NCBI GenBank assembly: GCA_009775705.1
Contig: VSQE01000037.1
Span: 1-22,266, forward strand
Reading direction: 5' to 3'
DNA: 22,266 nt
Origin: Prevotellamassilia sp.
GTDB taxonomy: Bacteria > Bacteroidota > Bacteroidia > Bacteroidales > Bacteroidaceae
The translations under genes were made by a program, and so were the position numbers. Of this stretch, positions 15,283 to 22,237 are shown one piece after another. The notes beneath the pieces were generated by a model. That model worked only from the letters and a program-made list of their open reading frames with translations. It was not told the DNA's origin and did no database searches. How positions within the stretch are numbered: position 1 is the stretch's first letter; each line of letters begins with the position of its first letter.

Positions 15283-16368
15283 TCAGTGCCGCTGTCGGCG
15301 CACGCTGAGGCCCGTAGAGCGGGAAGAGGAACGTTTGGGTTTGGTGGCGGACGATTTGCGGCCGGACGATTTTTTTGAGGTGCTCGAGGTGGTTTTCCGT
15401 GCCGAAGACGAAGAGGTGCGGCGGCCGGAGGTGGTGCGGCGGCGCACCGTGCGGGGCTTGTCGGCTTTTTCGGCAGCGGCACTGTCGGCCGTTGTGCTGT
15501 CGGGCTGTTCCGCCGCCACGGAATCCTTACCCCAGACGTGGTTCTGGAAGTCGGTGAGTTCCTGCTCTATGCGCCGGCGTTCTTTGGCCAGTGCGGTATC
15601 GGTCTCGCAATAGTTTGTGAGGATGCGGTCCTGTAGGTTGGTGGTCTTGTAAATGTCACCTTTGTAGGCCCCGAGGGTGAAGAAGTCGTCGGCCGACATC
15701 ATCGCGGCGTTGTTGAGGTTGCTGCCCATGAGCATGAGTTTGCCCAACTGGGGGGCGATGTCCTCGTATTTCACCCAGAACATGGGATACTTCGATGCCT
15801 CGCCGCCGAAGTCGTCTCCGCGTTTGAGGACGGGACATAGGGCGGTGACCATCGTGTGGAAAGAGGCGGTGTGCTGGTCGTAGTAGACGCTTTCCTTGAT
15901 GAAATACAGGCGCACCTCGTCCGAGGGGAGATCGGCGTCGCTGACACGGATTTTTCCGTCCTTCGATTCGTAGAAGATGTTGTAGCGGTCCATGATGTCC
16001 TTGGCCTTGACAATGTTCTTTTCCGAAAAGTCCTCGTTGCCGTCGAGTTTATAGTCGTAGGCCTTGATCTGCCCGCGCAAGATCTGGCGGAACAGGTAGG
16101 TAAACAGGTTCATGCGTCCGTCCTGCGGCTGGGTGGGATAGTAGAGAACGGCGTTGGCGTCCTTCGTGAGGTCCAGCTCGCGGTAGATGTCTCGCCGCCA
16201 TGCCACGTTGGCAGGCATGGCCTGTGCGGTGGGAAAGTCGCGATAGGCGGAGATCCTGGACTGGTTTTGCCGGGATTTCTGCGCTTCGACGGCCTTGCGG
16301 CGGGCGGGCGGCTGAGCCACGGCGGCAAGCGTGGTCAGACAAAGCAGTATGAATAGGATAGGTCTCAT
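15283..16368 (-). CDS. gldN: GldN/PorN, type IX secretion periplasmic component
   Basis: A 361-residue protein with a Sec signal peptide (MRPILFILLCLTTLAAVAQ, cleavage near residue 18-19). The mature part matches GldN/PorN: VAWRRDIYRELDLTKDANAVLYYP, the segment with GRMNLFTYLFRQIL and a DYKLDGNEDF stretch, and AMMSADDFFTLGAYKGDIYKTTNLQDRILTNYC. GldN works with the lipoprotein GldK in a ring-shaped periplasmic complex attached to the outer membrane that couples the GldLM motor to export. It is the last gene of the porP-gldKLMN run, starting 46 bp after gldM. Unusually, the final ~61 residues (about 301-361, DNA 15286-15468) are almost only Ser, Thr, Lys and Arg, a strongly basic low-complexity tail. 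The first 300 residues are the part typical of the family. Confidence 0.94.
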   Translation of the reverse strand: MRPILFILLCLTTLAAVAQPPARRKAVEAQKSRQNQSRISAYRDFPTAQAMPANVAWRRDIYRELDLTKDANAVLYYPTQPQDGRMNLFTYLFRQILRGQIKAYDYKLDGNEDFSEKNIVKAKDIMDRYNIFYESKDGKIRVSDADLPSDEVRLYFIKESVYYDQHTASFHTMVTALCPVLKRGDDFGGEASKYPMFWVKYEDIAPQLGKLMLMGSNLNNAAMMSADDFFTLGAYKGDIYKTTNLQDRILTNYCETDTALAKERRRIEQELTDFQNHVWGKDSVAAEQPDSTTADSAAAEKADKPRTVRRRTTSGRRTSSSSARKTTSSTSKKSSGRKSSATKPKRSSSRSTGLSVRRQRH

Positions 16369-16414
16369 GGTCCAGTATGTTTCAGATGATGTGTTTCGGT
16401 TCGGATGGGGGGAA

Positions 16415-17959
16415 TCAGTTGATGATGACTTCCATGGCTTGCGGCAGGGTTCTCTCGATCCCGTCGGGTCCGACGGCGCGCACTTTCGAGATGTAGAAGC
16501 GCTGTCCGCGGCGCATGGAGCGGATCAGGCTGCGCTGGTTCTCGGTGAAGCCGGCTCCCGATGAAATTTCGGGGCGGGCGTTGCCCATGCGGTCGAAGAA
16601 GACGGTCTCGAAGCCCAGCACGCGGAACGGGATGTCGAGCAGGCCGTCGTCGATGGCGGCGCCGAGTGTCTGAAGGCCCACGGCCGTGGCTTTGGCCAGG
16701 CGGCCGCTCTTGAAGCGATCGTTTCCTATGGCGATGTAGGCGGTAGGATCGGGGAGTTTGCGAACCTTGAAGGTGAACTCACCCATTTTCTGCGGCTTAC
16801 CGTTGACAACGCCTGTGACGGCGAAGGTCACGTCCTTGCCCACGGCAGCCGGTTTGGCTATGTATTTCCCGTTGCCCTGCGGAGTGAGTGTCCCGCCGGA
16901 CATCGTTACGCTGATCTTGTTGGAGGGTACCCCCGAAGCCGAGACACTGACGGGGTTGTTGAATCCGGCATAGAGCACGTTCATCAGGTCGGCCGCCACC
17001 GTGGCTCCGGCCGGCGGGGCTATGACGTTGTATTTCTGGATGAAGTTGCGGCGGATGATCTCTCCTGCGGCGTTGGGCATCTGGATGTGGCCGCTGAAGG
17101 AATATTCTCCGGCTCCCCCTACCCGGAAACTGTATGAGCCGTCATCGGCGATTCTCCGGCCGTTGACATATATTTCCGGTCGCTGGGTGGTGTCGACGGC
17201 GGCCATGAAGATGCGCGATTTGAAGGTCTCGCCCGGAAACAGGGTTGTGGCTTCGGGCAGCACGTAGGCGTTCAGTTCGTTGACGCGGATGTCCTTCATG
17301 TCGATGTTGGCGATGAGCGTGTGGAGCACCTCGCCCTCTGCGTTGCGCACGTCGCTTTGCAGTTTCGAGAGCATCGTGACCGCGGCGATGGAAGGCATTT
17401 TCTCGAACATGTACTGCTCCCAGTTCATGTTTGTTCCGGCTGGAGTGTCCGTGCTCAGGTTGGAGGCGATGATGGCCCGCTGGCGCGGGTCGTTTACCAT
17501 GCCCACGATTCTTTCCCGGTAGGAGTTGATGGCTTCGAACAGTCTGCGTCCCTGTCCGTTTACGGGGGCCAGCATCACGGTGCCGGCGGCATCGAGATGC
17601 TCTTTGTTGCGCAGGGCCGCAGGGTTGCCGTCGCGGCCGTCTGTCTCGCGGGCGATGGCGTAGCGCAACTGTTCGGCGAAGGCATAGAGCGAGTCGGACA
17701 TGCGTTTCACCTCTTGGGCCTTTTCGTACCAGGGGCGCACTTTGGCCTCATTGCTTTTCAGCTGTGCGGCAAAATCTTCATATATGGCCTGGTTCTCCTT
17801 TGTGGCATTGTCGATGGTGCGGTTCAGGCTGTCGCCCACGAGGGTGAATCCTTTGAGAACATCGCTCGACACGTTCAACGCCAGCATGGCCATCAACAGG
17901 ATGTACATCAGGTTGATCATCTTCTGGCGTGGGGAAACAGGTCTTTTCTTGACTGACAT
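16415..17959 (-). CDS. gldM: GldM/PorM, type IX secretion motor protein
   Basis: A 514-residue protein of normal GldM length. It has one N-terminal membrane helix (about 14-30, INLMYILLMAMLALNV) preceded by SPRQKMINLMY. The arginine there (R11) aligns with the motor-essential Arg9 of Flavobacterium johnsoniae GldM. The rest is periplasmic: a helical D1 domain, then beta domains (YVLPEATTLFPGETFKSRIF, NVLYAGFNNPVSVSASGVP, FRVLGFETVFFDRMGN). GldM forms a dimer inside the GldL pentamer and passes proton-driven rotation to the outer-membrane complex of GldK/GldN. It follows gldL by 53 bp and precedes gldN by 46 bp in one transcription unit. Confidence 0.96.
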   Translation of the reverse strand: MSVKKRPVSPRQKMINLMYILLMAMLALNVSSDVLKGFTLVGDSLNRTIDNATKENQAIYEDFAAQLKSNEAKVRPWYEKAQEVKRMSDSLYAFAEQLRYAIARETDGRDGNPAALRNKEHLDAAGTVMLAPVNGQGRRLFEAINSYRERIVGMVNDPRQRAIIASNLSTDTPAGTNMNWEQYMFEKMPSIAAVTMLSKLQSDVRNAEGEVLHTLIANIDMKDIRVNELNAYVLPEATTLFPGETFKSRIFMAAVDTTQRPEIYVNGRRIADDGSYSFRVGGAGEYSFSGHIQMPNAAGEIIRRNFIQKYNVIAPPAGATVAADLMNVLYAGFNNPVSVSASGVPSNKISVTMSGGTLTPQGNGKYIAKPAAVGKDVTFAVTGVVNGKPQKMGEFTFKVRKLPDPTAYIAIGNDRFKSGRLAKATAVGLQTLGAAIDDGLLDIPFRVLGFETVFFDRMGNARPEISSGAGFTENQRSLIRSMRRGQRFYISKVRAVGPDGIERTLPQAMEVIIN

Positions 17960-18012
17960 TTATTTCTGCTGTGTGTGTTAGATTGGAACGGTTTCTTCAG
18001 TGGAGCTCGGTC

Positions 18013-18906
18013 TCAGGATTCCCGGGCCGGTGCCGCACCCCTCATGTTGACGGTGAGTGCCTCTATCATGCGGCCGTAGACGCGGTTGAGTTCTTCGATC
18101 TGTTCGGCCAGTTTGTGGGTCTGGTCGTTGATCTGTTCGATGGTGCCCACTTGCAGGCTGATGCCTTTCAGGTGCAGTTCGTAGACCTTGTTGATTCCGG
18201 TGAGCGTACGGTTCAGGTTGTCCATCTCCTCGCTGTCGCGGGTCAGGCGGGCACTCTGCTCGTCCACACGGGCCAGGGTTTCGTTGAGTGTCTGCAACTT
18301 GCGGATGTAATCCTGGGTGGCCTCTTCCATCTCGGGCGAGAGAACGGCTTGTGCGCGGTGCAGCAGTTCGTCGTTGGCCGTGCGTATGATGGCTGCGAGC
18401 TGTTCGGCGTCGGCATCGTGGGGAATCGTAAGGCGTTCGTGCCGTTCGCCGGTGCCGGTCTCTCCCATCGCTACGGCCCCTCCGGCCGGTATGGTCTGTG
18501 AGTAGGCTCCGCCGCCGATGATGACCGTTCCGCCTCTGCCGGTATCTTTGCGGGTCTCGGGGCGTTGTTCGTCATCGGGTTCTATTTCCGCGTCGTTCTC
18601 TTCGTCTTCGCCTATGCCGAGCCGGTCGGCAATCTCCTCGTCTGTCTCATAATCGGGCGGCAGTTCCTTGCCAATCTCGTTCTTGTCGAACGGCCGGTCG
18701 AAGGCCGACAGGAAGAATACGACAACCTCCGTGCCCATTCCGATGAACAGCATGATGTCGCCGCCTTTCATGTGGGTCAGTTTGAACAAGGCACCGAGGA
18801 TCACGATGGAGGCGCCCCAGCTGTATGCGTAGTTCAGAAAAGTTTGTCCCGGCACACTGTCCATCCAGTGCTGGAGGCGGACTACAAGATTTATTTTGCT
18901 TGGCAT
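18013..18906 (-). CDS. gldL: GldL/PorL, type IX secretion inner-membrane motor protein
   Basis: A 297-residue protein. It has two membrane helices, about 24-45 (LNYAYSWGASIVILGALFKL) and 50-69 (DIMLFIGMGTEVVVFFLSAF). The second carries an intramembrane glutamate (E60) corresponding to the essential proton-channel Glu of GldL. The cytoplasmic part begins with FDRPFDK, continues through a strongly acidic stretch (about 84-116, rich in Asp/Glu) and ends in a probable coiled coil (about 195-285). GldL forms the pentameric, ion-driven stator around the GldM dimer. It follows gldK by 59 bp and precedes gldM by 53 bp. It is longer than flavobacterial GldL, closer to the P. gingivalis PorL size; the extra length is in the cytoplasmic domain. 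Confidence 0.95.
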   Translation of the reverse strand: MPSKINLVVRLQHWMDSVPGQTFLNYAYSWGASIVILGALFKLTHMKGGDIMLFIGMGTEVVVFFLSAFDRPFDKNEIGKELPPDYETDEEIADRLGIGEDEENDAEIEPDDEQRPETRKDTGRGGTVIIGGGAYSQTIPAGGAVAMGETGTGERHERLTIPHDADAEQLAAIIRTANDELLHRAQAVLSPEMEEATQDYIRKLQTLNETLARVDEQSARLTRDSEEMDNLNRTLTGINKVYELHLKGISLQVGTIEQINDQTHKLAEQIEELNRVYGRMIEALTVNMRGAAPARES

Positions 18907-18965
18907 AATTTACAGTATCGTTTTGTTATAAGGAAAGTATTGGGTCGGGGGGAGCGCTCTGCGGG

Positions 18966-20441
18966 CTATTTTTTCTTTTTCCCGTTGCTGTTGCTGCTGG
19001 TGGTCGTGGCTTTGGAGCGTACGCAGCGGAAACCGATGTACGAGCGCGGCTGGTTCTGGTATTCCCAGGTGCGCCATGCCGAGCGGATGTAGGAAAGGGG
19101 ATCCTTCCAAGAACCTCCGCGCACACTTTTCCGCTTCAGTACGTAGGGGTCCTCTTTGGCCGCATTGTAGCGCAGTTCGGGGTTGAGGTCGGCCATGGCC
19201 GCCACGCCGGCTTCGGTATAGACCGTGTTGGTCCATTCCGCCACGTTGCCCGCCATGTCGAACAGGCCGTTCGAGTTGGCTCCGTAGATGCCGGTGCGCG
19301 ACGTGATGAGGTTGCCGTCCTCGGTGTAGTTGCCCCGGTCCGGCTTGAAGTTGGCGAAGAAGCAGCCTTTGTCGTTCTTTGTCTCGTTGCCTTCCCAAGG
19401 GTAGGGGTTCCCCTCTTTTCCGCGGGCGGCATATTCCCATTCTATCTCGGTGGGCAGGCGGTAGCGCTGGATGAAGCGGGCCTGCGGGCCCAGTCCGCGC
19501 AGCAGGAAGTCCGTGCGCCATGCGCAGAAGGCCTCCGCCTGTTCCCACGTCACGCCCACTACGGGATAGTCGTTGTAGGCCGCCGAGGAGAAGTACAGCT
19601 TCATGTATGGTTCGTTGTTGGCGTTGGGAAAATCGTTCACCCAGCAGGTGGTGTCGGGATATACGTGTACGATATAGGTGTTCAGGAAGTCGTACAGGCT
19701 GGAGAGCGGGCGTTCGATGGTCTGGCGCACGATGTCGCCGTTGTCATCGACATAGGCCGTGTCCTTGGAGATCATCACGACCTCGTCCGGATTGACCGTC
19801 AGGTCGGTGTTCAGGTTGCGTTCGGCAGGGTTGAGCCGGTATTTGCGCAGGGCCGCTTTCTCGTAGTCGAAGATCTCGTAGCGGTAGGTCAGCTGCTTCA
19901 CGTCCAGCATTTTTGTCCCGTCGATGGGATGCGTCACATAGACGCTGTTGATGGCCCGTTCCTGGTCTTCGCTCGGTTTGCGCCAGGGGATAGGTTTGGC
20001 CCAGTTCAGGTGTGGGGTGATGGGGTCACCGTTCCGGTCCACCTCGATCTTGTACGTTTCGTCGCCGCCGAAGGAGGGGTCGGCCAGGCGCTCGCGGATG
20101 ATGGAGTCGCGCACCCATTCGACGAACTGCCGGTACATGGCGTTGGTCACTTCCGACTGGTCCATCCAGAAACCGTCAACCGAGATGTCCTTGCTGGGCG
20201 TGACCGTGCCCCACAGGCTGTCGTTCTTTTCGATGCCGGCCCGGAGGTAGCCGCGTTTCACTTCCACCATGCCGTAGGGAGTAGGTTCCGTGAAGGCGGC
20301 TCCGCGGCGGCCTGTCACTTCTCCGCCGTTCGACATGGCATGGTTGCCGCCGAAGCAGGATGTCAGCAACATACATGCCAGCAGGGCTATGGTGAAGCCG
20401 AGCGGTGCGGCGCAGGTGTTCTTCTTGCAAAGGTTCGTCAT
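18966..20441 (-). CDS. gldK: GldK/PorK lipoprotein of the type IX secretion system
   Basis: A 491-residue lipoprotein. The signal peptide ends in a lipobox (LLTSC, lipidated Cys29). The body is a formylglycine-generating-enzyme (sulfatase-modifying factor) fold: MVEVKRGYLRAG, FWMDQSEVTNAMYRQFVEW, VVGVTWEQAEAFCAWRT, YRLPTEIEWEYAARG, NPYPWEG, GLFDMAGNVAEWTN, then RGGSWKDPLSYIRSAWR and YIGFRCVR. In GldK the fold is structural, not enzymatic. It builds the large ring under the outer membrane together with GldN and contacts PorV/PorP-type proteins. It starts 64 bp after porP. The gap has a purine-rich stretch and then an AT-only run (tatatatttatatataa on +) just before the ATG. The C-terminus is a short lysine tail (KKKK). 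Confidence 0.96.
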   Translation of the reverse strand: MTNLCKKNTCAAPLGFTIALLACMLLTSCFGGNHAMSNGGEVTGRRGAAFTEPTPYGMVEVKRGYLRAGIEKNDSLWGTVTPSKDISVDGFWMDQSEVTNAMYRQFVEWVRDSIIRERLADPSFGGDETYKIEVDRNGDPITPHLNWAKPIPWRKPSEDQERAINSVYVTHPIDGTKMLDVKQLTYRYEIFDYEKAALRKYRLNPAERNLNTDLTVNPDEVVMISKDTAYVDDNGDIVRQTIERPLSSLYDFLNTYIVHVYPDTTCWVNDFPNANNEPYMKLYFSSAAYNDYPVVGVTWEQAEAFCAWRTDFLLRGLGPQARFIQRYRLPTEIEWEYAARGKEGNPYPWEGNETKNDKGCFFANFKPDRGNYTEDGNLITSRTGIYGANSNGLFDMAGNVAEWTNTVYTEAGVAAMADLNPELRYNAAKEDPYVLKRKSVRGGSWKDPLSYIRSAWRTWEYQNQPRSYIGFRCVRSKATTTSSNSNGKKKK

Positions 20442-20505
20442 ATATATTTATATATAATGTATAGGTGTCTTTCTTTTCTTTCTGAAGGTTCTTTCGGATG
20501 TCTTC

Positions 20506-21462
20506 TTACAGGAAGCGGACGCTCTTGTGGCGGTTCTTTCCTTTCTTCCCCAAGTTCAGGTCCAGACTGTAGCCCAGTGTCACTTCGTGCTGTCCGCTGC
20601 CTATGCCCATTCCCGAGGTGTAGGCCTCGTAGGAGTAGCTGATGTCCACACCGTGGAACATGCCTCCGGCAAAGAGCGTGAACGAGTGCTGCGGGCTGTA
20701 GGACCCTCCGCCGTACAGACGCTTCTTCCCGCGGGCGTAGACCAGGCGGGCCGTGATGTCCGCGCGAAAGTCGGTGCCGTCGTAGCGCAGCAGGGTGGAC
20801 GGCGCTATCATGAATAACGGGTTGCGTGTGCGAATATTGTAACCGGCGGTAAAATTATACAGACTTTTAACTTTTAGCTCGTTCGTCTCGCCCAGCAGGA
20901 CGGTGGGCGCCGTCAGGTGCAGGGCCGAGAGCGCGGCATACCAGGGGCCGTGGCTGTAGTAGAGGCCGGCCGAGGCGTCGAATTTGGAACCGCTCATCTC
21001 GGCCGAGGGGAAGGCGGGGTCGTTGGCATCGCCCAGGTCGGCCTTCGATCCGTTTACCGATTCGTTGAGCATGTCCACCTCGGCACCCACGCTGAGCGTT
21101 CCTCCGAACAGCCGGACATGCCAGGCATATTGCAGGGCGAAGCGTTTGTGCGAGAAGAGGCCTATCTCATCGTTCTGGAACACGGCTCCCACGCCGTGGC
21201 GGGTGCGTCCGATGACGAAGGCCATGTCCGCACCGGCAAACATCGTGCTGCCGGCATCCTCGAACCCGGCGGCGTGGCTCTGATAGGCCCCGTTGATGTT
21301 CAGGCGCGGTGTGCGTCCGGCTGCCGCGGGGTTGAACTGCGTCTCCATCTGCCAGTAGTGGGCAAAGGCCGGTTCCTGTTGTGCCCGAAGGGTACAGCAA
21401 CAGCCGCCGGTCAGCAGGGCTGCGGCTGAAAACAGGATGCGGCGGATGATGTTTTTCGGCAT
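20506..21462 (-). CDS. porP: PorP/SprF-family type IX secretion outer-membrane protein
   Basis: A 318-residue PorP/SprF protein. The signal peptide is MPKNIIRRILFSAAALLTGG with probable cleavage at RAQ/QEP (about residue 28). The mature N-terminus QEPAFAHYWQMETQFNPAAAG is the family signature, followed by alternating amphipathic strands of a beta-barrel and a C-terminal SLDLNLG strand. PorP-type proteins bind GldK and link the trans-envelope motor to exported or surface partners. I chose ATG 21462 over an in-frame ATG at 21501: the shorter form starts directly at the signal peptide, and a -7 promoter element at 21506-21513 places transcription start near 21500. It is the first gene of the operon and is followed by gldK after 64 bp. 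Confidence 0.92.
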   Translation of the reverse strand: MPKNIIRRILFSAAALLTGGCCCTLRAQQEPAFAHYWQMETQFNPAAAGRTPRLNINGAYQSHAAGFEDAGSTMFAGADMAFVIGRTRHGVGAVFQNDEIGLFSHKRFALQYAWHVRLFGGTLSVGAEVDMLNESVNGSKADLGDANDPAFPSAEMSGSKFDASAGLYYSHGPWYAALSALHLTAPTVLLGETNELKVKSLYNFTAGYNIRTRNPLFMIAPSTLLRYDGTDFRADITARLVYARGKKRLYGGGSYSPQHSFTLFAGGMFHGVDISYSYEAYTSGMGIGSGQHEVTLGYSLDLNLGKKGKNRHKSVRFL

Positions 21463-21505
21463 TTTCGCAAACGGTGAATCAGATGTGTTGTGCCGGAGCA
21501 CGTTG

Positions 21506-21513
21506 CAAAGATA
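21506..21513 (-). promoter_or_regulatory. Probable -7 promoter element of the porP-gldKLMN operon
   Basis: The - strand reads TATCTTTG here, an exact TAnnTTTG match, 44 bp upstream of ATG 21462. No good TTTG is found 19-21 bp further upstream, so only half of the promoter is convincing. The leader would be about 37 nt. Confidence 0.5.
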
Positions 21514-21666
21514 CGTGAAAATTTGCAGTATGTTCGGCGAGTGAAAGATTTTTTTGTTCGACGGCAGTGGAGTGCTCTATCCTTTTTAGGGTTGTGGCGG
21601 CGCGTTTTCCTGGAGTTTTCCACAGCCGGGGTATTTTGTGAAAGTGTAAACGGAAGTTAAAGGACG

Positions 21667-21698
21667 TTTGCATTTCGCCCGCCGATGTATTATATTTG
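21667..21698 (+). promoter_or_regulatory. Consensus Bacteroidota promoter with no gene behind it
   Basis: TTTG (21667-21670), a 20-bp spacer, then TATATTTG (21691-21698): both elements of the TTTG-N19-21-TAnnTTTG promoter match exactly. Transcription would start near 21703-21705. An intrinsic terminator begins about 20 bp later. Confidence 0.62.
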
Positions 21699-21703
21699 GA
21701 CCA

Positions 21704-21748
21704 GCAAAGTGGAAGATCCCTGAAAAACCGCCCAATAGGCGGTTTTTT
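21704..21748 (+). ncRNA. Candidate ~45-nt RNA from an isolated promoter-terminator pair
   Basis: The predicted start (about 21704) and the end of the terminator T-run (21748) define a transcript of about 45 nt: a short unpaired 5' part (ccagcaaagtggaagatccc) and a terminator hairpin. No start codon with a usable frame fits inside. It could be a tiny regulatory RNA, or an attenuated leader whose read-through product lies beyond. I recognise no known RNA family. Confidence 0.3.
21723..21748. terminator. Intrinsic terminator, usable on both strands
   Basis: Stem aaaaaccgcc (21723-21732) pairs with ggcggttttt (21738-21747) around the loop caata, followed by one more T on +. On the - strand the A-run gives a matching U-tract, so transcripts coming leftwards from the small gene at 21964-22107 could also end here. 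Confidence 0.8.
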
Positions 21749-21764
21749 CGTTCCTTAACGTGAA

Positions 21765-21821
21765 AAAAAACATAGGATCTTGTTGAAAAAAGGTCCTATC
21801 TTTTTTAAAAAAGATACTATG
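21765..21821. repeat. Overlapping inverted repeats with a perfect 20-bp palindrome
   Basis: Hairpin A: ATAGGATC (21772-21779) with GGTCCTAT (21792-21799), one G-U pair, extended by A6/T6 arms after a C-C mismatch. Palindrome B: TATCTTTTTTAAAAAAGATA (21797-21816), perfect. Pairing C: CATAGGATCTT (21771-21781) with AAGATACTATG (21811-21821), 10 of 11. A, B and C share bases and exclude one another. A is followed by six T and looks like a terminator. Confidence 0.85.
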
Positions 21822-21963
21822 TTGTGAAAAATAGGTCCGTTTCCGTATATTTTTTCTAAAACCTGAAAGTTAAATATTGTGTCTGGTGTTTAAAATGTGT
21901 AACTTCCGATTTCGGTTTTCCGGAGTTTTCCACACCTTGCACAGCGGTGGGGCGGCAGGCGCT

Positions 21964-22107
21964 TCAGTGATTTTCTAAAAATATCTGGTAGAGGGCGACG
22001 GGCCCGTAGTGCCACAGTTTTGTTTCCTCGTCTTCCAACAGGCGATAGGTGGCTGTTGCCCGGTTATGTGTTATGTCGGCTGGTGTTTTTTTGAATGGAA
22101 ATATCAT
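21964..22107 (-). CDS. Candidate small protein, 47 aa, unknown function
   Basis: The frame starts at ATG 22107 and ends with TGA at 21964-21966. The product begins MIFPFKKTPADITHNR, continues ATATYRLLEDEETKLWHYGP and ends VALYQIFLENH. It has no signal peptide or membrane helix and a mixed composition that looks like real protein. Its ATG overlaps the TGA of a preceding short frame (ATGA, 22104-22107), the same coupling seen between genes elsewhere in the window. I recognise no family. It could be a genuine small gene, or the 3' remnant of a larger gene cut off by rearrangement. A terminator lies about 215 bp downstream. Confidence 0.4.
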   Translation of the reverse strand: MIFPFKKTPADITHNRATATYRLLEDEETKLWHYGPVALYQIFLENH

Positions 22108-22208
22108 ATATTATTTTTTAGTTTCAGTCTCTCTATCTCTTCTGAGATGGAAGCGATCACTTCCTTGTTCGCTATTTCTCCACGCAAGCTATAAGTAAGT
22201 CGTAAAAA
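22104..22208 (-). other. Short open frame without ATG, coupled to the 47-codon frame
   Basis: On the - strand a frame is open from just after a TAA (22209-22211) to the TGA at 22104-22106. It contains no ATG. A TTG at 22187 would give a 27-residue peptide, LRGEIANKEVIASISEEIER plus LKLKNNI, whose amphipathic helical look suggests protein origin. It may be a non-ATG small gene, an upstream ORF of the 47-codon frame, or a gene remnant. A promoter-like pair overlaps its upstream edge. Confidence 0.3.
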
Positions 22209-22237
22209 TTAATTTATACTAAGCCGCATGGGCAAAA
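22204..22237 (-). promoter_or_regulatory. Possible promoter for the small frames at the right end
   Basis: On the - strand TTTTG (complement of 22233-22237) is followed after 21 bp by TAATTTTT (complement of 22204-22211), seven of eight positions of the -7 element plus an intact -33. Transcription would start near 22197. Confidence 0.4.

Larger units (their letters stand above)
21612..21934. repeat. Direct repeat GGAGTTTTCCACA at 21612-21624 and 21922-21934
   Basis: Two identical 13-mers about 310 bp apart, each also preceded by TTTTCC (with one extra base in the first copy). Each contains TTTTCCACA, which fits the relaxed DnaA-box pattern TTWTNCACA. A third match in the opposite orientation (TGTGAAAAA) lies between them at 21823-21831. 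Whether DnaA binds here is not known. Confidence 0.8.
21502..21963. other. Non-coding region upstream of the T9SS operon
   Basis: About 460 bp without a convincing gene on either strand. It holds the porP promoter, a + strand promoter/terminator pair, a cluster of inverted repeats, and two copies of GGAGTTTTCCACA (21612-21624 and 21922-21934). A 9-bp inverted pair (cggaagtta 21651-21659, taacttccg 21900-21908) lies inside the two copies. The part from about 21750 to 21900 is strongly AT-rich. Confidence 0.8.

Noticed and set aside
22009..22194. 61-aa open frame on the + strand at the right end
   Set aside because: Cys/Phe-rich, no family motif, and antisense to the better-looking - strand frames.
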